A stretch of 6,985 nt of DNA from CAZHUM01 sp046484045 (GTDB lineage Archaea; Thermoplasmatota; Thermoplasmata; Halarchaeoplasmatales; Halarchaeoplasmataceae): the NCBI GenBank assembly GCA_046484045.1, contig JAWOBZ010000095.1, positions 1-6,985 on the forward strand. The letters run 5' to 3'. The notes beneath the pieces were generated by a model. That model saw nothing but the letters and a program-made list of their open reading frames with translations. It made no database searches and had not been told where the DNA came from. Both the position numbers and the translations under genes were made by a program. Below are positions 1 through 6,170 of the stretch, piece after piece; position 1 is the stretch's first letter; every line of letters begins with the position of its first letter.

Positions 1-38
1 AGATCTCCTGCAAATTTTTTGACCCTATTTTTTCCCAT
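1..38 (-). CDS. Partial CDS, N-terminus only, product unknown
   Basis: A minus-strand ATG at 38-36 opens a reading frame that runs off the left edge; only 12 complete codons are present (M-G-K-N-R-V-K-K-F-A-G-D). The frame is too short to identify. It is supported mainly by its upstream signals: GGTGA at 49-45, six bases before the ATG, matches the archaeal anti-Shine-Dalgarno sequence, and a TATA-like box at 79-72 would place transcription start near 50, giving a leader of about 12 nt. The stretch is lysine-rich and shows no signal peptide. It lies downstream of the beta-helix gene on the same strand, separated by a terminator-like hairpin, so it is probably a separate transcription unit. 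Confidence 0.5.
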   Translation of the reverse strand, partial: MGKNRVKKFAGD

Positions 39-44
39 CTTATG

Positions 45-79
45 TCACCCGTTAGTATATCGGTTCAAATTTATATAAA
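45..79 (-). promoter_or_regulatory. TATA box and Shine-Dalgarno for the edge gene
   Basis: On the minus strand TTTATATA at 79-72 is a strong archaeal TATA-box match. It lies about 26 bp before an expected start site near position 50. The expected leader begins with the GGGTGA ribosome-binding site (50-45), six bases from the ATG at 38. Confidence 0.5.
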
Positions 80-108
80 ATCATCTACATACGATCATCT
101 TGATGAGT

Positions 109-134
109 AAAAAGATTCCAAAAGAACTTTGGAA
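109..134 (-). terminator. Hairpin plus T-run after the beta-helix gene
   Basis: TTCCAAA (116-122) and TTTGGAA (128-134) form a perfect 7-bp stem with a 5-nt loop. Read on the minus strand the hairpin is followed, after two bases, by five T residues (113-109). It lies about 47 bp past the stop codon of the minus-strand beta-helix gene, which suits a transcription terminator. Archaea often terminate on U-tracts alone, so the hairpin may be incidental or may stabilise the mRNA end. Confidence 0.5.
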
Positions 135-180
135 CTTTGCAGAAAGGCTTAACTTCATATACACCATATAAAAAGATCAT

Positions 181-1359
181 TCACTTCTCCACCTTAACCC
201 CCAACCTCGCCCGCACCCAGAACGCCGCCCGCAGCACTATCAACAGCGCTATCACCCCGAACACCACCCACCACACCGGATGCGTCCCGGCAGGTTCATC
301 AGGATCCTCACCTTCGTACCACATGGGCTCAACAGCCGGAAACCTGTCCTTACTTCTGTGTTCTTCTTCTCTTCCTTTGATCTCGTAGGGAGTATCCCAT
401 ATCTCGTTTTCTTCTTCAGCGTCCGGATAATCCCTTTTGTAATCTGACCAGTAATTACCGAGGGTACCGTTGTCCCATCTGTTATGATCGTCTTCTACGG
501 TACCGTAACTGTCCCAGGCAGCATCACCGTTGCGGACGAAGTCGTTGTGGTAGATGCTGTTGTTTTTAGAGTAGATGTCTTCTTCGGACTTTTCTAAAAA
601 AACACCGTATCCGTTGTCGAATAGGATGTTCTCTACCAACTCGTTGCTGTCGGATATCTCCAAGTAGATCCCCCAACTATTGTTTTTGAGGGTGTTACCT
701 TTCACAACGTTCTTATCAGACCTTAAAAGACCTATACCATAGTGATCGTTTCCCTCGATGTGATTGTCTTGGATGATCACACCTCTTGATCCCTCTATAA
801 ATACTCCGTGTTCCACGGTTGGCACTTCCCAATGACCTTCCACGTGATTTCCCGTAACGTTGATGCCTCGAGAATCAGCGATATTGATACCGAAGCCTTC
901 ATAGTCGATAACGGTCTCACCGATGACTTCGTTGTCTACCAAGTCGATGTTCTCGGAATCTACGATGTTGATTGTGTGACCGATCCTATTGGTCAACGTG
1001 TTATCCTCGATCAATCCGTTCCTGGAATTGTATATGTAGATCTCGGAATTATCGTAGTATTCACCGACCCCACCACTGCTGTTGTATACATGACATCCAC
1101 GTATGATAAAATGGTCGGTAACGTTCCCGATATAGATACCGTACCCGTGATCACTCCCGTCGATCTCGTAATCTTCGATGACCCACGGGTCGTCAGCACT
1201 ACCGTCACCGTCCCATCCCTCGCTATCGGCCAACGAAGCGAACTCCTCGTTCCCTTCCACCCTGATAGGAACATCCCTGTCCCCACTTGATAAGACAGCA
1301 ACAAAACTCACAGAAACGAGAACGACCAGTACCACCAATAAAACCTTCGTCTTATCCAT
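181..1359 (-). CDS. NosD-like beta-helix surface protein, membrane anchored
   Basis: A predicted secreted protein of 392 residues from the ATG at 1359; a GTG codon lies directly before it. Numbering here counts that GTG as residue 1. A hydrophobic signal segment covers about 7-25. The pre-helix motif around 49-64 (G-W-D-G-D-G-S-A-D-D-P-W-V-I-E) typifies archaeal NosD/PbH1 proteins. Residues about 72-275 hold some eight parallel beta-helix coils of the form G-I-x-I-x-x-S-x-x-x-x-I-x-x-N. A conserved-looking W-D-N-G-T-x-G-N-Y-W-S-D segment (296-307) follows, then an acidic linker and a C-terminal membrane helix (about 363-384) with a short basic tail. Five N-glycosylation sequons are present (80, 94, 168, 227, 298; further ones may exist). 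I infer a surface protein, possibly carbohydrate-binding. The NosD label refers only to the fold; no copper site or nos gene is visible. Confidence 0.85.
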   Translation of the reverse strand: MDKTKVLLVVLVVLVSVSFVAVLSSGDRDVPIRVEGNEEFASLADSEGWDGDGSADDPWVIEDYEIDGSDHGYGIYIGNVTDHFIIRGCHVYNSSGGVGEYYDNSEIYIYNSRNGLIEDNTLTNRIGHTINIVDSENIDLVDNEVIGETVIDYEGFGINIADSRGINVTGNHVEGHWEVPTVEHGVFIEGSRGVIIQDNHIEGNDHYGIGLLRSDKNVVKGNTLKNNSWGIYLEISDSNELVENILFDNGYGVFLEKSEEDIYSKNNSIYHNDFVRNGDAAWDSYGTVEDDHNRWDNGTLGNYWSDYKRDYPDAEEENEIWDTPYEIKGREEEHRSKDRFPAVEPMWYEGEDPDEPAGTHPVWWVVFGVIALLIVLRAAFWVRARLGVKVEK

Positions 1360-1383
1360 CACAAATAATAAATGTTCTCTATG

Positions 1384-1391
1384 ATATTAAA
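1384..1391 (-). promoter_or_regulatory. TATA box of the beta-helix gene
   Basis: TTTAATAT on the minus strand (1391-1384) is centred about 28 bp before the ATG at 1359. This predicts a start of transcription within about 2 nt of the start codon, i.e. a leaderless mRNA. No Shine-Dalgarno sequence lies between the two, which agrees. Confidence 0.45.
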
Positions 1392-1407
1392 TCTTTGTTG
1401 GTACACT

Positions 1408-1421
1408 TGCATACAGATGCA
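1408..1421. repeat. Inverted repeat TGCAT-N4-ATGCA in divergent promoter
   Basis: TGCAT (1408-1412) and ATGCA (1417-1421) form a perfect 5-bp dyad with a 4-nt spacer (ACAG). It abuts the A/T-rich TATA region of the MATE gene, and lies just upstream of the beta-helix gene's TATA box as read on the other strand. Position and symmetry fit an operator for a dimeric regulator. This is inference from one short dyad. Confidence 0.35.
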
Positions 1422-1436
1422 TAAATTGTAAATATA
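1421..1436 (+). promoter_or_regulatory. TATA region of the MATE gene
   Basis: An A/T-rich block contains two candidate boxes: ATAAATT (1421-1427) and TAAATATA (1429-1436). The second is centred about 26 bp before the ATG at 1459, predicting an almost leaderless transcript. The first would give a leader of about 9 nt. GTGAT at 1448-1452, six bases before the ATG, partly matches a ribosome-binding site and could serve if transcription starts earlier. Confidence 0.45.
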
Positions 1437-1458
1437 ACTGCAGGGATGTGATGAAAGA

Positions 1459-2892
1459 ATGAGTGATCTACTCACTTACCTAAAACAGAGGATGGGACGT
1501 CCATCAAAAGAAGAGATACTCAACGGAGATATAATCCCATTACTCTTCAAACTCGGTTGGCCGTTGATGATAGCCAACCTATTACAGACCGCTTACAATC
1601 TAGCGGACACTCTTTGGTTGGGACGTTTACCCGTTCCTGAAAACACCCTATCCGTAGGTGCCATGAGTTTAGCATGGCCATTCGTTTTCCTTTTACTATC
1701 CATAGAACTAGGTTTAGGTATTGCAGCTGTAGCACTGATCTCCCAGCACACGGGAGCAAAGCGTTTCAAAGAAGCCCAGGAAGATGCGGGTCAGCTTTAC
1801 ATCATACTTTTAGTCTTATCCATCGTTTTAGGTGCCATAGGTTACCTCACCGCACCTACCTTCATCAATTTTTTAGCGGAAGAAGGTGCCGTAGCAGCCT
1901 ACGCCATAGACTACCTTCAGATCATATTCCTCGGATTTCCACTACTCTTAACTTTCGCGGCTTTCTCCTTCGCTTTAAGAGCGTGGGGTGACACCATCAC
2001 CCCCATGGCTGTTATGTCACTTTCAGTTATAATCAACATAGTTTTAGACCCAGTACTCATTTTTGGATGGGGGCCTTTCCCAGCTATGGGTATCAGAGGA
2101 GCAGCCATCGCAACGGTTTTCTCAAGAGGTGTTGGAACGGTGATATCCCTGTACCTACTCTTCAGCGGGAAAGTCGGTTTAGAACTTAAACTACACTACT
2201 TAAAGCCGAACATCGACAAGATAAAAAAATTCTTCAAGATAGGTCTTCCTGCAACAGGTGCACGGGTAACCGACGCAGTGGGTTTTGTAGTACTCACCGG
2301 ACTTCTAGCTAGATTACCACGGCAGGAAAAAGTCTTGGCAGCCTACGGTATCGGCAGCCGTATCATCAACATCACTTTCGTCATAGTATTCGGTCTGGGT
2401 ATCGCTTTAAGCACCATGGTAGGTCAAGCTTTAGGCGCAGAAAAAATAGACCGAGCTGACACTATCGCTAAAAAAGGAATGATGCTCATGGCCGGGTTCA
2501 TGGTGATCATCTCTTTGTTTTTAGTACTTCTACGTTACCCGCTGATGACTTTCTTCATCCCAGAGGACGAAACCGTTATCCGTATGGGTGCCATGTTCCT
2601 AGCGATCTTAGCTATAGGAGGACCGTTCTTCGGAATATTCGAGGCGGTCTCAGGAACTCTTAACGGTGCGGGACACACCTTCAAACAGATGCTTTTGAGC
2701 ATAACAAGACTTTGGGCTATCCGGATCCCCTTCGTAGCCATCTTCGCCTTTTTACTAACCCTGCAATCCACCGGAGTCTGGATTGCCATAGCTTTGAGCA
2801 ACGTGATAGCCGGTTCAGCCGCCTACGTCGTTTACAAGAGAGGTAGGTGGAAAGAAAAGATTATCGATAAAACCAAGATCCCCCGTACATAA
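1459..2892 (+). CDS. MATE-family multidrug/cation antiporter
   Basis: An integral membrane exporter of 477 residues, the normal size for MATE proteins, which expel organic cations, drugs or metabolites in exchange for Na+ or H+. Two homologous six-helix halves are visible, about residues 25-235 and 255-460, giving about 12 membrane segments. Recognisable family features are G-D-I-x-P-L-L-F-K-L-G-W-P at 23-35, Q-T-A-Y-N-L-A-D-T-L-W-L-G at 43-55, R-A-W-G-D-T at 174-179, L-D-P-V-L-I-F-G at 196-203, G-x-R-G-A-A-I-A-T at 211-219, G-Q-A-L-G-A at 322-327 and L-N-G-A-G-H-T at 401-407. It resembles the DinF/NorM-like archaeal branch; the substrate cannot be told from sequence. It is transcribed divergently from the beta-helix gene and precedes the protease gene by 35 bp. 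Leucine is often encoded by TTA here, apparently more than in the next gene; this was judged by eye only. Confidence 0.93.
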   Translation: MSDLLTYLKQRMGRPSKEEILNGDIIPLLFKLGWPLMIANLLQTAYNLADTLWLGRLPVPENTLSVGAMSLAWPFVFLLLSIELGLGIAAVALISQHTGAKRFKEAQEDAGQLYIILLVLSIVLGAIGYLTAPTFINFLAEEGAVAAYAIDYLQIIFLGFPLLLTFAAFSFALRAWGDTITPMAVMSLSVIINIVLDPVLIFGWGPFPAMGIRGAAIATVFSRGVGTVISLYLLFSGKVGLELKLHYLKPNIDKIKKFFKIGLPATGARVTDAVGFVVLTGLLARLPRQEKVLAAYGIGSRIINITFVIVFGLGIALSTMVGQALGAEKIDRADTIAKKGMMLMAGFMVIISLFLVLLRYPLMTFFIPEDETVIRMGAMFLAILAIGGPFFGIFEAVSGTLNGAGHTFKQMLLSITRLWAIRIPFVAIFAFLLTLQSTGVWIAIALSNVIAGSAAYVVYKRGRWKEKIIDKTKIPRT

Positions 2893-2895
2893 CAC

Positions 2896-2902
2896 TTATT
2901 AA
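2896..2902 (+). promoter_or_regulatory. Candidate TATA box of the protease gene
   Basis: TTATTAA lies in the 35-bp gap after the MATE stop codon, centred about 29 bp before the ATG at 2928. No ribosome-binding site is visible before that ATG. Together these suggest the protease gene has its own leaderless promoter, although read-through from the MATE gene is also possible because no terminator is seen in the gap. Confidence 0.4.
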
Positions 2903-2927
2903 CACCATTATTCTATGATTTCAACCG

Positions 2928-4805
2928 ATGGCCTACGGTCCTGAAGGTTACAGAGACGAGATAGATTTTATCCAGTCTACTATCGGTAAGTACTTCCCCA
3001 CTTATAAGACTGAGATCGAATACGATATAGTTTCAGTCTATATCAACGTCTATCGAGGGGAAGATATAGATGAAAGATTCGACGATCTCCGGAAAGAACT
3101 GGTTCCAAAAAACTACATACCTCACCTTAGGGAGGACAACGGTGAATACGTCATATCGGTCAAGAAGACTGAAGAAAAGAACTACCGCTCCGTCAAGACC
3201 AATATAATCATGCTGGGTATCACCATCGTCACCACCCTGATAGCGGGTACCTTCTGGTGGCATTCTTACCGACCAGTAGGCGGTTTTTTCTCACTTCACA
3301 ATATCCTGAGAGGAGGACTTTTCTTTTCACTCCCTCTGATGACCATCCTAGGCGTGCATGAACTCAGCCATTATTACATGGCTAGAAGGCACAGTATCCA
3401 TGCATCATTACCGTTTTTCATCCCGGCCCCACCACCCCTGGGAACCTTAGGGGCAGTCATAAGTATCCGGGACCCTATCCCCGACAATAAATCACTATTG
3501 GACGTGGGTATAGCTGGACCTCTAGGAGGTCTTGCGGTAGCTATACCTGTTTCGATACTTGGGTTTTATCTGGGTGATGTCATGCCGCCTACTGCTCCGA
3601 TCAACGCAGAGGGCATGCTTTTCAATTTCAGGTTCCCGGCTCTACTCAGAGTGATCTCTTTTCTGCTCCCCTTCGGTGAGATCGACGTATTCCATCCTAC
3701 GCTTTTCGCTGGCTGGTTAGGATTTTTGGTGACGGGACTCAATCTCCTCCCAGCTGGACAACTTGACGGCGGACATGTCGTAAGGTCACTGTTAGGAGAT
3801 AAGGCGAAATACGCGAGCTATGCAGCGGTGATATTCCTTATAGTCGTAGGGATCTGGCAGTATATAGCGTGGCTTATCTTCGCCCTTTTCATACTTTTCC
3901 TGGTAGGTGTCAAACATCCACCACCTTTGAACGATTTCACAAAGTTAGGTAACAAAAGGAAGATACTCGGCATAGCGGCAGTCGCTATACTTTTCCTCAG
4001 CTTCCATCCGGTCCCTATCGAGGATGCTAATTACCGCTTCGATTACTCTGTGGAGATGGACCAACCCGAGATGCAGAACATAAGCATCAACGAGAGCGCC
4101 GTCTACACATTCAATATCACCAACAATGGGAGGTCCGATGACGACATATACGATATCAGCGATGATTACAGGATAAGTTACGGCTCTAGTAACGATTCCT
4201 GGGACATAACATTCTACCACCGTTCTAACGGTGACTGGATAAGTGTTGGGGATGAGTATCGAACGGAAACCCTCGAAAAAGATGAAGATACTACCCTAAG
4301 ACTCGTTGCCGAACCTGCAGACTTAAACGCCACAAAGACCGATATCGAACTCAAAGTCGATTCCAACGTCACCAATCTGAGGAAGACTTTAGACCTTACA
4401 GTAAACATAGGGTACGATTTCGGAACGGAGATCACCGGTGATATCTTATATGAAAATATCTTCCTGATGAGAGAGGAACAGGACGAGTACGAATTCGCAC
4501 TCAACGTTACGAATCAGGGTCGTATCGACTCTTACAATATAACCACTCAGTATGTATCAGAAGAGAACTGGGAAATCTATTACGACGATATCCATGAGAA
4601 CATTTCTTTCACCCTATATCCAGGCACCTCGACCCGTGTCAACATGACCTTACGAAGGGATTCATCACTGCAAAACGATATGGAGATATATCCGGCCCAG
4701 GAATTAACGGATTCGGGCGAGGCAGATCTCTATTTCGAGATACAGCTGAGATCCCAGGGCACCCAACGCACTCTAAACTTCGAGTTCGTAGGAGTCAAAG
4801 TTTAA
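2928..4805 (+). CDS. Site-2 protease (M50) with extracellular C-terminal domains
   Basis: A membrane-embedded zinc metalloprotease of 625 residues. Residues 1-85 form a cytoplasmic N-terminal domain of the type seen in archaeal S2P (F-D-D-L-R-K-E-L near 51-58, Y-I-P-H-L-R near 63-68). Membrane segments lie near 92-110, 127-150, 190-215, 234-275, 296-327 and 345-361. The zinc motif H-E-L-S-H is at 144-148 and the distal ligand is D280 in N-L-L-P-A-G-Q-L-D-G-G (272-282), so the catalytic set is complete. G-P-L-G-G at 197-201 and P-F-F-I-P-A-P-P-P at 162-170 are also S2P-like. No PDZ domain is seen. Residues about 365-625 form a hydrophilic, presumably extracellular region with two similar beta-rich units (about 380-495 and 505-622), reminiscent of NEW3/CARDB-type domains, carrying ten N-glycosylation sequons. 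The start is the first ATG in frame. Substrates are unknown; the family cleaves membrane proteins. Confidence 0.92.
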   Translation: MAYGPEGYRDEIDFIQSTIGKYFPTYKTEIEYDIVSVYINVYRGEDIDERFDDLRKELVPKNYIPHLREDNGEYVISVKKTEEKNYRSVKTNIIMLGITIVTTLIAGTFWWHSYRPVGGFFSLHNILRGGLFFSLPLMTILGVHELSHYYMARRHSIHASLPFFIPAPPPLGTLGAVISIRDPIPDNKSLLDVGIAGPLGGLAVAIPVSILGFYLGDVMPPTAPINAEGMLFNFRFPALLRVISFLLPFGEIDVFHPTLFAGWLGFLVTGLNLLPAGQLDGGHVVRSLLGDKAKYASYAAVIFLIVVGIWQYIAWLIFALFILFLVGVKHPPPLNDFTKLGNKRKILGIAAVAILFLSFHPVPIEDANYRFDYSVEMDQPEMQNISINESAVYTFNITNNGRSDDDIYDISDDYRISYGSSNDSWDITFYHRSNGDWISVGDEYRTETLEKDEDTTLRLVAEPADLNATKTDIELKVDSNVTNLRKTLDLTVNIGYDFGTEITGDILYENIFLMREEQDEYEFALNVTNQGRIDSYNITTQYVSEENWEIYYDDIHENISFTLYPGTSTRVNMTLRRDSSLQNDMEIYPAQELTDSGEADLYFEIQLRSQGTQRTLNFEFVGVKV

Positions 4806-4821
4806 ATTTTATAGTTTAGAG
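4771..4821. terminator. Inverted repeat over convergent stop codons
   Basis: CTCTAAACT (4771-4779) and AGTTTAGAG (4813-4821) form a perfect 9-bp inverted repeat enclosing both stop codons of the convergent protease and methyltransferase genes. Within it TAAACTT (4774-4780) can alternatively pair with AAGTTTA (4798-4804); this shorter hairpin is followed by a T4 tract on the plus strand (4807-4810). With only 3 bp between the genes, this is the best candidate for a two-way terminator or an mRNA 3'-end structure. Function is inferred. Confidence 0.4.
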
Positions 4822-5795
4822 AAAATACAGAATATCCTTTTCAAGGAGCCGTGTACCCTGCTCTCATAACTTTCCACCAGTTCTAGATATCCTTCTCCCA
4901 TCTCAACGAATTCTCGTGCGGGAAATATCGTTGACAGGTAACCGCCTTCCCTCAACCTCTCCCGACACGTTTCGAACAACCTCTTATAGATCTTCTCTAA
5001 ATCTTCACCACCGGTAGAGGCCGCTCGACCGTACGGAGGATCCGTCACGACACTATCTACATCGTAGGGTACGGTTTCAGATACGTCACCACGCGAAATC
5101 TCACCGTCCACACCGAACTGCCGTAGATTCCTTTTGCACCCTTCCACCATCTTCTCATCCACATCTCCACCGGAGACGTCCAAACCCATCATCCCGGCTT
5201 CGATCAATAAACCTCCCGTACCGCAGAAGGGATCGTGAACTCTGTCCCCGGCCTTGACCCTAGCAAGATTCACCAGAGCACGTGCATACCACGGCTCCAA
5301 AGATACGGGACTGAAGAACTCACGGTTCTTGACCTTCCTCTCCCTAAAATCCGCTTTATCAACAATATATGCTACACGACCGGAATAAAACTCATCGGAT
5401 ATCAACACCAGTACCTTTTGGTCAGGATCTTCGAGATCGATCTCATTCTTCTCGGCCAACACCGCCCCTAATTCTCTCTTGACCCTCCTCGAATCCGCTT
5501 CCTTACCCCCTAACCGACGGGTTTCCACAGCGACACTACCGCTGGGTATCTCGAACTCCACCTCTCCTTCAAAAAGTTCATCTTTGGAAAAGACCCGACC
5601 GTGGTCTAGTACCCGGTGAGTGAGACCCAGTCTTTCACCCACCGACTCTACACTCTTATCCATCTCTACCACCGAAACATACTTCGATGTATCCTCGAAG
5701 CTGGATCGGCCATGTAAACCCAATAAAACAGCTCTGACTTCCGCAGAAGCCAGGTCGTATTCAGGTCCACGCAATTCGAAAATGAACTTATGCAT
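4809..5795 (-). CDS. trmG10: tRNA (guanine(10)-N2)-methyltransferase, Trm-G10 type
   Basis: A cytoplasmic, SAM-dependent RNA methyltransferase of 328 residues, about the usual length for archaeal Trm-G10 (COG1041), which makes m2G and m22G at position 10 of tRNAs. The N-terminal part (to about residue 155) fits the NFLD/THUMP tRNA-binding region. The Rossmann-fold catalytic part has motif I D-P-F-C-G-T-G-G at 188-195, an acidic SAM-ribose position in S-G-G-D-V-D-E at 208-214, and the catalytic motif IV T-D-P-P-Y-G at 251-256, typical of amino-group N2-guanine methylation. E-P-W-Y-A-R at 167-172 precedes the SAM domain. The gene begins inside the end of the glutaredoxin-like gene (8-nt overlap), and AGAGG at 5809-5805, nine bases before the ATG, is its ribosome-binding site. 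It is thus probably the second gene of an operon. A TRM11-like relative is the main alternative. Confidence 0.9.
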   Translation of the reverse strand: MHKFIFELRGPEYDLASAEVRAVLLGLHGRSSFEDTSKYVSVVEMDKSVESVGERLGLTHRVLDHGRVFSKDELFEGEVEFEIPSGSVAVETRRLGGKEADSRRVKRELGAVLAEKNEIDLEDPDQKVLVLISDEFYSGRVAYIVDKADFRERKVKNREFFSPVSLEPWYARALVNLARVKAGDRVHDPFCGTGGLLIEAGMMGLDVSGGDVDEKMVEGCKRNLRQFGVDGEISRGDVSETVPYDVDSVVTDPPYGRAASTGGEDLEKIYKRLFETCRERLREGGYLSTIFPAREFVEMGEGYLELVESYESRVHGSLKRIFCIFSKL

Positions 5796-6060
5796 TACGT
5801 ATTTCCTCTAACCGTGCCCGCAGTTTCTCTTCAGTCAAAGTCTCGACGAACTCCACTTCACCATTTATAACGATAGTGGGGATGTGTGTAACTTCGTATT
5901 TATTGATTATATCCGCACGGTCTTTAGCCTTTATAAAATTCACATCTAAGTCGCCGTAATCGTCCTTGACTCGTTCTACTAGCTCTTTTGCCTGAGAACT
6001 ATCCGGGCACGTCTCTGAATAGATGAATTCCATCTCGATCTTTCCATCTTTTTCGGTCAT
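5788..6060 (-). CDS. Small thioredoxin-fold protein with monothiol CPDS site
   Basis: A protein of 90 residues resembling the small archaeal glutaredoxin/thioredoxin hybrids of the MJ0307 type. The first strand, M-E-F-I-Y-S-E-T, leads into C-P-D-S where relatives have C-P-x-C. The resolving cysteine is replaced by serine and the catalytic cysteine is the only one in the protein. The cis-proline motif H-I-P-T and the I-N-G-E-V-E-F turn that follows are intact, so the fold looks sound. A monothiol enzyme could act on glutathione-like or coenzyme thiol mixed disulfides, or serve as a carrier; this is inference. The frame stays open up to 6168, but I chose the ATG at 6060 because homology starts there, a TATA box lies 27 bp upstream, and the longer form would run over the thioredoxin promoter. 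A GTG codon sits directly before this ATG. It is followed by, and overlaps, the tRNA methyltransferase gene. Confidence 0.82.
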   Translation of the reverse strand: MTEKDGKIEMEFIYSETCPDSSQAKELVERVKDDYGDLDVNFIKAKDRADIINKYEVTHIPTIVINGEVEFVETLTEEKLRARLEEIRNA

Positions 6061-6083
6061 CACTCGAATAAATATGAACAATG

Positions 6084-6090
6084 ATTTTAA
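6084..6090 (-). promoter_or_regulatory. TATA box of the CPDS-protein/methyltransferase operon
   Basis: TTAAAAT on the minus strand (6090-6084), preceded by the purine-rich AAAAAG like a BRE, is centred 27 bp before the ATG at 6060. No ribosome-binding site intervenes, so the mRNA is probably leaderless. This placement supports the short form of the protein. Confidence 0.5.
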
Positions 6091-6118
6091 CTTTTTGATT
6101 GAAAACCGGGTGAAAGAG

Positions 6119-6163
6119 TTAAATACCCACCTCTCTGTCATAGGATATATTAGATCAAGGAGG
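6119..6163 (+). promoter_or_regulatory. Thioredoxin promoter and Shine-Dalgarno
   Basis: TTAAATA (6119-6125), preceded by the purine-rich GAAAGAG, is a good BRE/TATA pair predicting transcription start near 6148 and a leader of about 23 nt. The leader carries a strong ribosome-binding site, GGAGG (6159-6163), seven bases before the ATG at 6171. This differs from the leaderless layout inferred for most other genes in the window. The promoter shares a 110-bp divergent region with that of the CPDS protein. Confidence 0.55.
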
Positions 6164-6170
6164 AGCATAG

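Noticed and set aside
1..6. AGATCT restriction site at the very start
   Set aside because: A single 6-bp palindrome at the window edge; no sign of vector or cloning junction.
137..388. An 83-codon plus-strand frame at the 3' end of the beta-helix gene
   Set aside because: Low-complexity Ser/Thr/Pro translation, mostly antisense to the membrane-anchor end of the real gene, with no recognisable domain.
808..1290. A 160-codon plus-strand open frame inside the beta-helix gene
   Set aside because: It is antisense to a convincing repeat protein. Its valine/aspartate-rich translation reflects the complement of the coil repeats, and it has no promoter or ribosome-binding site.
181..1359. Copper-binding role in nitrous oxide reduction (NosD)
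   Set aside because: Only the beta-helix fold is shared; no copper motif and no nos genes are present.
1459..2892. Horizontal acquisition of the MATE gene, suggested by frequent TTA leucine codons
   Set aside because: The difference was judged by eye only, flanking genes are not mobile-element related, and no repeats or integrase are present. A codon-usage calculation would be needed.
4214..4504. A 96-codon minus-strand frame within the protease tail
   Set aside because: Serine/valine-rich shadow of the Asp/Asn/Thr-rich extracellular region, without promoter or ribosome-binding site.
6061..6168. N-terminal extension of the CPDS protein to an ATG at 6168
   Set aside because: It would run back over the thioredoxin promoter and ribosome-binding site, shows no homology-like character, and a TATA box lies inside it at the right distance for the shorter start.
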